Of a DNA stretch of 64,000 bases, positions 28,501 through 33,463 are shown one piece after another. Below the pieces are notes generated by a model. It worked only from the letters and a program-made list of their open reading frames with translations, made no database searches and was not told the origin of the DNA. This DNA is from Candidatus Opimibacter skivensis (GTDB lineage: Bacteria > Bacteroidota > Bacteroidia > Chitinophagales > Saprospiraceae): contig JADKGY010000001.1 of the NCBI GenBank assembly GCA_016722045.1, positions 1,364,001 to 1,428,000 of the forward strand, read 5' to 3'. Made by a program: the position numbers and the translations under genes. Position 1 is the stretch's first letter. The number at the start of each line of letters is the position of its first letter.

Positions 28501-31003
28501 TGTGTATGAAGGAACACATGAAAACAATAATCTGTCATCCAGGCCTATTTTCCTGGAACCCGGTCCTGCACCTGATATCATCACGACCTCTGTAACTGTT
28601 CCGGATACCATCACTGCAGGTATGAGTGCACAGATATCTTACCATTTTACGAATGTGGGCAATGATACGGTTTCTCAAAACTGGATTGATAAAATCTATT
28701 TCTCATTTGATTCTATCTGGCATCCGATGAATGCTATCGAAATAAAAATGGCCAATCAAACCGCAGGTCTTTTACCCGGAATATCCAGGACAACTGACCT
28801 TCCCGTCATCATACCACAGAATACCACTGAGAATTTTTACTATATCTATGTTGTCAATGATCAGACTGGTGTGGTCTTTGAAGGCTCACCGGGAGAATTG
28901 AATAATATCAAGAGGAGCAATGCAATTTATATTAAAGCTGCACCTCCTGTGGATTTAAGTTTAGATAATATATCCATCACTTCCGGAAGCTCCATTTTCA
29001 CGGGTATAAACTATCCATTCCAGTGGACGACTAAAAATGTGGGTGTCAGTACGACACTGGCAAATGCATGGAATGACAGAATCTATCTGTCCACTGATAC
29101 TATATACCAGGCCGGTGTTGATATACTGATCACAGATCTGGCATCAAATGGTCCATTGTTAGCACCCGGTCAAATTCGTCTGCGTCAGCAATCTCTTATG
29201 ATTCCTAATGGTCTATCCGGAAGTTATTATGTCATCGGAATTACAGATGCGCTGGATGTACATTATGATGTCAACAGGAATAATAATACTAACAAGGTTC
29301 GTGATATCAATGGCGCGCCCCGATTGTTCAATGTGGTATTGTCACCTTATCCTGATCTGAAGGTCACCTTGTTCAATACACCTGCATCTACTATTGCCGG
29401 CCAGCCTCTTCAGGTCATCTATACGATCACAAATAGTGGTAATGGCCCGGCTTCAACATGGATTGATAAGATGTATCTCTCTGCAGATAACATCATCAAT
29501 AACGCGGACCTTATCCTGCTTTCAAATAACCGGATAACACTCGCTGCCGGCAATTCAATCAATGATACAGTTGATGTACAGGTGCCCGTTGGTTATTTTG
29601 GCAATTATATCCTGATCATGCAAACGGATGCAAATAACCAGCTGTACGAACACAATGGCGAGAACAATAATATTCTCACACGATCAATCAACATCATCAA
29701 TCCACCGCCATCAGATCTGAAAGTGGCCAATATCATCGTACCTGTCAATGTCATCGCCGGTGACAATATCAATATATCATGGACCACACAAAACATCGGA
29801 AGCAATCCTGCATCAGGTGTGTTCAGAGAAGTCGTATATATTTCACCGGATAGTATATGGAACACACAGGATGTAGTTTTTGGCATTAAAGATCAAACCG
29901 TATATCTGCCACCAGCAGGACATATCGATCAGCAACTAACGGATAACGTGACAGGTGTCGCAACAGGTGACTACTATGCCATCGTCCAGACAGATGCACG
30001 ACAGAATTTCAATGAATCAAATGAGACAAATAATTTCACTTCGTCATCTGATATCATGAATGTGGATGTGAAAACATTATTTCTGGATTCACTCACCGCC
30101 GATACACTTCATGACAATCTTGAATTATATTATAAAATCCAGGTTGGACCTGATCTCGACGGAGAGACGATACTGCTTGACCTGAAAGGAGATTCATTGT
30201 ATGGGCTGAATGAATTGTATGTGAAATACAATCAAATGCCGACAAGAGCCGATTTTGATTTCGGATTTGATCATCCATTCCAGAGTGATCAGCGTATCAT
30301 CATCCCAAATGTTCATCCGGGCACCTATTATATACTTGCATATGGCTTCACGCTCAATCAATCCCTACAGGATATCACACTGTATGCTAAGGTCATCGAT
30401 TATGAAATCCTGTCGTTGTCACCAAAACATGGAATTAGAAATACACAAGTCACACTGAAGATCACAGGTTCAAAACTGAACAACACGATGCAGTGGAGGC
30501 TACGACAAAGTGATCCATGGTTTTCAAGAAATGCCATATCATCTTATATCGTGGATGATAATCTGGCTTTTGTCACTTTTGATCTGACCGATATGGCTGT
30601 AGACACTTATGCTGTTGATCTCATCAAATTGGATAGCTCGCTTGCCTTCATTGATGATTTTATGGTTGAAGCGGATGGAAGCCAGCCTAAATTGCAGATC
30701 AATGCACAGCTACCTGGTGGGGTGCCTGGCAGGGCTGTACCGGTGCAGATCGTACTTACATTTATCAACAATGGTGATGCTGATGTAATCAATCCATCGA
30801 TCCGTGTGGAAGCACCGTATGGCAATCTGATCTCGAATACACTTGAAGATCTGCAGGCAGGAATAGGCGGGCCGGTATTGATCGTACCTCTGGTGGAAGA
30901 AAATGGCCCACCCGGTGTTATCCGGCCTGGAGCTAGTGGGCGAATTGAAATATATGCCAGCTCCGGACCGTCAGCTGTGTATGGTATCCGAATAAATGAT
31001 TGA
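16589..31003 (+). CDS. Giant secreted modular protein (beta-helix and CARDB repeats), 4,804 residues
   Basis: A signal peptide ends at VSAQ (~30). Three related ~195-residue repeats follow (about 31-615), each with GGDGFITFGGDPGSGYCCGQ- or QNGFLSFEPT-like cores and (I/L)FE...NVIEIHTQQWDQ, resembling nidogen-like extracellular modules. Next come five ~530-residue modules, each a CARDB-like domain plus a right-handed beta-helix. They begin with TYTIGG(S/I).PDF-type motifs near residues 727, 1266, 1797, 2331 and 2863, and close with DIDGN.RN...PDIGADE-type motifs. A fibronectin-like domain leads into eight tandem CARDB domains (about 3500-4495), then a PPC-like, an IPT/TIG-like and a last CARDB-like domain. 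No catalytic motif and no T9SS C-terminal sorting domain is visible; the protein ends at VYGIRIND. It heads a tight operon. A surface adhesin or matrix protein is the likely role, by architecture only. Confidence 0.88.
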   Translation: MQIFNCNASNQILKFLVCLLIPVSNTVSAQSYLVSQSGTYSIEIDNPTSFSLNGDAVTQIPIGFNFTFFGNTYTDCFVGGDGFITFGGDPGSGYCCGQNIPDPDPANNLIAVAWTNTDFSDGHYEIFGTAPYRRLVITFDLRNPCDSAYYGQVKLFETTNVIEIHTQEWNQNQCQGWLATQGLENIDGTEAIPVPGRNYNNTWHVNNGDNDFVSFTPNAGGPITYVLSQTGTYNIEIVNPTFFDIFGDAVTEIPIGFNFNFFGSSYSNCFVGGDGFITFGGDPGSGYCCGQLLPDAAAPNNLIAAAWSNMDSGTAHYEIFGTSPFRRLVITLDLRNPCDEVYYGQVKLFETTNVIEIHTQQWDQNQCQGYLATQGIENNDGTVAYPVPGRNFNDVWTVSNGSNDFVSFTPMGGSSNIVYIVDRPNDFDLEFDSPIEDTIYNDSLLNIPIGFNFQFFGNTYSSAYLAQNGFLSFEPTADGCCEGQSIPDPSGPNNMIAAGWINAVDDYCCSQGMGYDLFSHETIGTAPNRRFVAYFLAPESCGQYYRGEIKLFEGSNIIEIHTDQWAAYNTPCYNATQGIENSDGTQAYYYTGRNANTDWSVIQGSNDVVRFTPTTALPASDAGVIAITHIGFCTGSQPMSARIKNFGGNPIDSVDIEWQFDGLPQTPVHFVGTIPIAGDTLLNLGYQTLASGQDYYLKAWTNLPNNTSDGNNSNDTLATFIHSSMAGTYTIGGSNPDYATFNDAVADLAILGVCDTVIMNVRPGTYTEQLVIPYIAGSNGKRITFRAENGDSTSVILQYTATAGNANYVVRLDSTTAIVLERMTLKALGTNYARVIEWKDNTHDNIIQHCAINGRNAVVSTTAYACIYSDAHNYNNKVISNTLKNGSYGFFHQFDVSAGGGSLPPDSIELTGNSFIDFYNKAINTDHTKTLRIHHNIIQSAKSNVRGIEVVNDNGALSISNNNIYLPTPNAGMSLSEVNPPSGVRAKVFNNMINLPGGTPVVGFGIYNCYKMNIFHNTVRTALPSGYYVFVHLGGFQDSVYNNVFANTGNGPVIYSSGSSNNSFDYNDLWTGGSFFGEWGSTFNDAANIIQWRQYSGFDIHSVSVNPYFVSSTDLHIANDLLNGIGSPLMTAMTDIDGNIRNTIHPDPGADEFTPAMTDAGLTGLLSPTLSCNAEQNIEVVLSNLGSDTLHNVTLKWTINDIPQTDVNYTQLLNPEGDTAHVILAAHTFSNQPDSIRIWTSNPNGIADQQQGNDTLAFRYRLPLNGIYTIGGTTPDFITFKKAVTDLNKFKTCGPVTFRFRNGVYNEQVKIDSISTTSAVNTITFESESLDSSVVTIQNTNDNAQPAVVLIAGTDYITFRHLGIKALPSSYADGIELRYSATHNTISHCKVEGYFFANSSGILIKSLNFGGVNDYLTIDHNYLLSGPEGLYLFNDHKQHDIKIENNSFVNQRYYGNYITNTTGLYIRNNNFSTNTTNGYTGINQNSADGNTEVSGNSFDLLNPGDGMFLNSINYGTNIGIGKVYNNMVKSPGSGNGIRVWNSENVYVSYNNCNVTGGGIAFELVGGDSAYVKNNVFVSNTGKAYSSSISVTPHLFSDYNDLYSVSGNVGDWNGTTYQTLSQWQSGTGYDINSMSITPQFVAPNNLHVLADTLDGAGIPIAGIFIDFDGNPRNATTPDIGADEIGANSNDAGIFTLFPQMPFARGMQNVKAVIRNYGGNTITSAEIHWKLNNVAQTTFNFSGSLPTLQQDTVILGQVNFALSTPYTVKTWTAQPNGTEDLYNVNDTLTTSTLYAAVSDTLTIGGILPDLVNFSDALTALSLGGVLDSVHFQIRNGTYHALLTIPQTIGMSCTTPIIFESESGNASSVIWDNMNLAGTTLVLNGADGITFKNLTIKTVQAPYRAVEFGSGATCNTFFHCQLQGVTTTSSSTAQAIVLSTSSQDHNDHFIGNTFANGAYGLYWDGGGATTGAVIDNNLFQNAYYAGFTVSQLGAPMISRNTVTSNTVYNYYTGINVNSCTDNTKIDANQILLSGKRGIGLSIYACYGTTALPLLASNNFIILGNGTLSYGIQHVYGNYNNIYNNTVRINGGDNTGLPYRLIYGTNYNLRNNIFENTAGGYAMLLSGNYGSTSSDYNDFTSTGANIVYQDGVQYPDIAAWKLTGNDAHGVSEDPMFSTTTGYHITNAALNATAQHLTDVPKDVEGETRDPLTPDIGCDEIALYNNDVGILSINYPKEPFPSGVNTVFIKFVNNGQDTLTSMQVDWEVDGIPQPTYAWTGLLASAATYDSLDIGEYNFAPYQTHTIKAWVSLPNTLADELASNDTLLVNNLYPGLLGSYTIGGSNPDFDSLVTAVNILNLGGAAGPVTFNIRTGTYLEALTINDFPGSDCDNPVIFKSETGDSSSVTITNLGINQTTITLNGADGVIFKNLTIESVNPAFRNAIKYYNGAHCNQFLNNHIKGVESNSTDLSHAVIISPNTLDTANVIKNNWIQYGSIGIYVESNGAPTNTLIQHNFLDRNQYIGIFASVEYGIKLIQNTIYSGVGYQYYEGVILQYCYGPIRVESNIIHVELGRYGLHIESCIASTTERGRIINNFSSVSGTADIYGLLFDNSQYYDVLYNNVNVHSTTNAYAFYFWNDVSLHSINNIFSNSGPGYIVSANNQTDLISNYNDFYSTGAFGLWNGAGIADLASWKTATSQDANSLSVNPQFMSDANLHISNVLLNGSGQTIPSVTTDIDGNIRNSPPDIGADEFNPSIANDAGIFSYFGPHAPFPSGANPVKVTLKNYGSNLLTSADIRWLVNGMEQPIYHWTGSLQTAMCDTVIIGNFNFAPHSDHDLIFWSQSPNGVQDSTHVNDTIVANNIYPGLIGTYTIGGILPDFNLFAQVEAALNNGGILGDVTFNIRNGTYSTQLLINDFQRLNANNRVTFQSEQGDSSLVTIERNFYNPYNNYIVRLSHTHHIIFQHISFSTNQGHGLEIDNGSSDIKVSHCLFTAPQLMYADNTFIHIYSSTTSEDTLYIAYNQFNKGSIGVQLTASWGDLEKNVSVINNHFNNCFYRSIDVAYDDGLLLKGNTTYNTNINVYQAVSAIASVNTKEISNNDIRMLGGGSSGLYLQSVSGTAMAPTSIANNYILIRNGSYNQVGISHSYGDYNNFNYNTVRIENAGPGSIAFTDYASLNHIHLRNCNFANYSGGLTIYNSWAPNYSTNTMDYCNLYTTGTTLAQYYFTYANLVALQSGVSQNLHGKSAEPLFADDSPSVFQAALDGTAIPISGVTTDIYGTVRNVSTPDIGAREFTLLPHDIGAKLLVSPATYCGLSNAEVVTMQIQNYGATTETGFNVAYKRDTSAWTIENVGALSVAPGGTQNYTFTPTENLSQPGTYTFGIYTALNTDQNIHNDTVLNINVEHIPALVSPVSNMIPTDGTMNLESTVSLSWAPAPNANRYDLYVWPFADPQPAMPQISDLTQINTLYYSLNYGTKYKWRVVAKNVCDQMVSGPVQQFTVRKLPEIVVDTVIAPLTAFSGQTIQIEWVTRNSGPGATQSTLWSDAAYLSTDATLNTSFDTYLGAVQNLTALDSSMAYTNTGTFMVPQGFSGNYYVFVYADRWNSINEISNNNNWRRNPTPMMVSLTPSPDLIVQSVTTPTTVFSGATIPVTYHVKNDGLGPVPSSAVWSDRIVLSQDPLNPIGTNLGSVSRSFALAVDSTYTVTQNVQLPPAISGTYYMHVITDSQNSIYEFGAEDNNSNASLPINVILAPPADLIVSQVNFPDTVSNNELIPFSWVVNNQGAGSADAQYWLDEAYLSLSPVYNTNFLIPLTYGYKSGPVVPFSNYTLSPGVLVQQYLSGYYYVYLFTDKNNNVFENTSEANNIYKAPGQIYVANADLKNANLSAPDTIEFGSNIQFNWKTINAGPGKLINKYYYNKIYLSTQDTLNPQSVLLYTSPYNTINLQAHDTISRSASLQLPPGYTGHYFLLVVADATNIVYEGTHENNNLSSRPIFLEPGPAPDIITTSVTVPDTITAGMSAQISYHFTNVGNDTVSQNWIDKIYFSFDSIWHPMNAIEIKMANQTAGLLPGISRTTDLPVIIPQNTTENFYYIYVVNDQTGVVFEGSPGELNNIKRSNAIYIKAAPPVDLSLDNISITSGSSIFTGINYPFQWTTKNVGVSTTLANAWNDRIYLSTDTIYQAGVDILITDLASNGPLLAPGQIRLRQQSLMIPNGLSGSYYVIGITDALDVHYDVNRNNNTNKVRDINGAPRLFNVVLSPYPDLKVTLFNTPASTIAGQPLQVIYTITNSGNGPASTWIDKMYLSADNIINNADLILLSNNRITLAAGNSINDTVDVQVPVGYFGNYILIMQTDANNQLYEHNGENNNILTRSINIINPPPSDLKVANIIVPVNVIAGDNINISWTTQNIGSNPASGVFREVVYISPDSIWNTQDVVFGIKDQTVYLPPAGHIDQQLTDNVTGVATGDYYAIVQTDARQNFNESNETNNFTSSSDIMNVDVKTLFLDSLTADTLHDNLELYYKIQVGPDLDGETILLDLKGDSLYGLNELYVKYNQMPTRADFDFGFDHPFQSDQRIIIPNVHPGTYYILAYGFTLNQSLQDITLYAKVIDYEILSLSPKHGIRNTQVTLKITGSKLNNTMQWRLRQSDPWFSRNAISSYIVDDNLAFVTFDLTDMAVDTYAVDLIKLDSSLAFIDDFMVEADGSQPKLQINAQLPGGVPGRAVPVQIVLTFINNGDADVINPSIRVEAPYGNLISNTLEDLQAGIGGPVLIVPLVEENGPPGVIRPGASGRIEIYASSGPSAVYGIRIND

Positions 31004-31006
31004 TCT

Positions 31007-32554
31007 ATGAAGAAGTATATAATTTATATCATCGTACTTAGCTTATTCCCAATCCTAATGTATGGACAGGCGACCGATTACGCAGGACCGGATAAATCAG
31101 GATGTCAGGGAGATGGCGTCACGATCGGCAATGCAAGTCCGGGAAACGTATGCTATACATGGGATGCGGCTGATGGACTTAATCCAAATGATATTCACAA
31201 TTCGAATCCGCATGTCCGTCCGCAAAACACAACTACATATACTGTACACGTTGTTGGCAACAATTTTTCTTTCAGCACCACTGACCAGGTAAAAGTCACC
31301 GTGGCATTCGGTGGTCTTGTCATCACCCCTTCATATATCAATCTTGCAGGTCCCCAGATGAACCAGGCCACTGCTATGCTCACTGTTAACCCTTCAAACA
31401 ATCCGATAATATGGTCCATTCCGGATGCGGCAATGACAGGATGCAACATAGATCAGAACGGCGTGATATCAGGTTGCAATGCTACAGGAACAGTGACGGT
31501 AAAAGCGACTAATCAAAATGATCCCGGATGCGTCGCTGAAAAAACGCTCGAAATCAATGGTGGGGTGAAAGATGTCATTGCTTCTGACAATGCTAATGAT
31601 GGACGCGTAGCTCATAAAACCCAGACACTTTATCTGGTCGGGCCTAATACACCTGGGCCTGCTGGTTCGGTAAATTTTACTGCGGTGCCCAATGAAAACT
31701 CCTCTTTCCCTTCTGGACAACCTACATGGTCTGGACCATTAATGCCACCACCGGGCAATGAATACAGCTGGGATACACCTAATCTCGGTCTTGGAACATA
31801 TACAGAGACCGTAGGACAGGTCGATCCTAAAACAGTGACCGTATCCGTAGTGGGACCAAATGAGGCTTCAGTAACGATCAATGTCAATACAGGTCTTGTA
31901 GAAACATTGATAAACAAATTAAAGGGCAATACTAAAGTGAAAGAAACTGACGCATTTTGTTCTACCCCTCTATCATTTAGTCTTCCCGGTGCATTGAGCG
32001 CTTCTTTTAAAGCAAGCAATGCCCCTAAGTTTCATGATCCTGCATATGCTACCAAAAAAGAAGTGTCGGTTGACATACCCGGAATTTCTGTTACAGGTTG
32101 TGTGTATTTCCCGTGTTGTACGGGTGCTGCAAGATTTGGCCCTGCATACATATATTATTTTACCTACTTCGGATCATCCCTGGGTCTCAATCTCAATGTC
32201 GCTGCTGCTAAAGATCCAAGCGCATCAGCTAATGCAATGTGGACAATGTCCAACTTATCAGCAAGTGTTTCAGGAAAACTGGAAGCAGGGCTCAGAGTCG
32301 AATCAGAATTTTCCATGAACGCAGGAATCTTTGCAGGCGTAAATATTTCAACTGAAGGCAAATTAGAATGCCGGTTTATGCCCACTCCTGACAGGCTGGA
32401 ATGGAATGCCTCATGGGGAGGACTTGTAGGCAAAGTGAGTGCAGCAATATGGTATGGAAACCCCAGCAATGCCATTGAAGTGGCTTTCCAGAAAAACCTT
32501 ATCAATGGCTCAGAAACAGGTTGGATGTTACTAGATGACCTGTCAGCACATTAA
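31007..32554 (+). CDS. Secreted protein with Ig/PKD-like N-terminus, function unknown
   Basis: 515 residues with a signal peptide (LFPILMYGQ). Residues ~22-90 have the Bacteroidota extracellular module AGPDKSGCQGDGVTIG ... CYTWDAADGLNPNDI ... TTTYTVHVVG. Another Ig-like segment follows (about 95-185, with IIWSIPDAAMTGCNIDQNG). The middle (~190-300) is Pro/Gly-rich with further beta strands, and the C-terminal ~200 residues, including CVYFPCCTGAARFG and a glycine/serine-rich LSASVSGKLEAGLRVESE, match no family I recognise. No T9SS C-terminal domain and no lipobox are seen. The start codon is three bases after the giant gene's stop, so it is co-translated with it and probably works with it at the cell surface. 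Confidence 0.75.
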   Translation: MKKYIIYIIVLSLFPILMYGQATDYAGPDKSGCQGDGVTIGNASPGNVCYTWDAADGLNPNDIHNSNPHVRPQNTTTYTVHVVGNNFSFSTTDQVKVTVAFGGLVITPSYINLAGPQMNQATAMLTVNPSNNPIIWSIPDAAMTGCNIDQNGVISGCNATGTVTVKATNQNDPGCVAEKTLEINGGVKDVIASDNANDGRVAHKTQTLYLVGPNTPGPAGSVNFTAVPNENSSFPSGQPTWSGPLMPPPGNEYSWDTPNLGLGTYTETVGQVDPKTVTVSVVGPNEASVTINVNTGLVETLINKLKGNTKVKETDAFCSTPLSFSLPGALSASFKASNAPKFHDPAYATKKEVSVDIPGISVTGCVYFPCCTGAARFGPAYIYYFTYFGSSLGLNLNVAAAKDPSASANAMWTMSNLSASVSGKLEAGLRVESEFSMNAGIFAGVNISTEGKLECRFMPTPDRLEWNASWGGLVGKVSAAIWYGNPSNAIEVAFQKNLINGSETGWMLLDDLSAH

Positions 32555-32566
32555 CCTAAAGAAAAA

Positions 32567-33457
32567 ATGAAATACACATACAGCATATTCATACTTCTTA
32601 GCCTTACTTCAATTCAATTGTCAGGTCAGGCATCCACTTCTATAGGTATCACCTTTGGAACAACAAATTATTCGATTACAAACGCCAGAACGTGTGAAGC
32701 CTCACCATCGGGAACATTCACTGATGATTTGTCATTCTTCTACGACCATTTCAGTCAGACAGACTACCAGAAATACAGAGCTTACTACTATAATAATTCA
32801 TGTCTTGTATCTGAAGAAGATTTTAAAAACTGGAGAACCCATACTGACGCCAGCCTGGTCATACCTATAGAGCGATATCTGGTTTTTTCAGCTAAGGATA
32901 CATTTAGTATCATCGCATACACACAGGGAACATCAACTGAAAAACTATATTTCCCGCTAGCTCTTCAGAAGAAAAATAATAAATGGTACTTACTGGATCT
33001 TCATAAGAGCGAAGAAACAATGGGTTTGAAAATGTTCCTGACCTATGTCAATCCTCCATTCATTGAGGCATTCCTCGAAAATGGTGATGCGATGAAAGAG
33101 AAATATATGTCCATCATCTTCACTGCTAAAGGAAACCTGAATGGAGATCAGCTTATGAATTATTACGAAGACCGCTTTGATCCCTCATCCCCTCGATATG
33201 CTATTTCAAAAGAAACATTTCACAGTATAGGAACATACAACCAGGAAAATATTCAAATAATAACTGATGCGATAACCACGCTTGCAGGTGAATACAACAT
33301 TCCTGAATCGAAAAAAATACTCCTTCAAAACATGGCCGCTGAAGGAAATTACAGCATTGCCCTCAATAAGATCGCCGAATGGTCAGGAACATCGGATGTC
33401 ATCGAAATCACTGACAAGTTTCATTCAGGAATAAATGCAGCCGTCAATAAAAACTGA
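32567..33457 (+). CDS. Exported protein of unknown family in the giant-protein operon
   Basis: 296 residues. A signal peptide ends near SIQLSGQA (~21). I recognise no family. The mature protein is mixed alpha/beta: an early region with two cysteines (ARTCEASPSG and NNSCLVSEEDF), a basic-acidic middle with VIPIERYLVFSAKDTFSIIAY and KKNNKWYLLDLHKSEE, which resembles NTF2-like or DUF-type 'limited conservation' periplasmic folds, and a helical C-terminal third. There are no repeats and no sorting domain. It starts 12 bases after the previous stop and 6 bases before the next gene, so it is a full member of the operon. A periplasmic assembly or export helper for the large proteins would fit the position, but this is inference from context only. 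Confidence 0.7.
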   Translation: MKYTYSIFILLSLTSIQLSGQASTSIGITFGTTNYSITNARTCEASPSGTFTDDLSFFYDHFSQTDYQKYRAYYYNNSCLVSEEDFKNWRTHTDASLVIPIERYLVFSAKDTFSIIAYTQGTSTEKLYFPLALQKKNNKWYLLDLHKSEETMGLKMFLTYVNPPFIEAFLENGDAMKEKYMSIIFTAKGNLNGDQLMNYYEDRFDPSSPRYAISKETFHSIGTYNQENIQIITDAITTLAGEYNIPESKKILLQNMAAEGNYSIALNKIAEWSGTSDVIEITDKFHSGINAAVNKN

Positions 33458-33463
33458 TCCCAA

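Noticed and set aside
30700..31003. T9SS C-terminal domain on the giant protein
   Set aside because: The end (PGASGRIEIYASSGPSAVYGIRIND) lacks the FPNP-type start, the mid-domain D..G motif and the G.Y.v.i end of type A domains, and does not look like type B.
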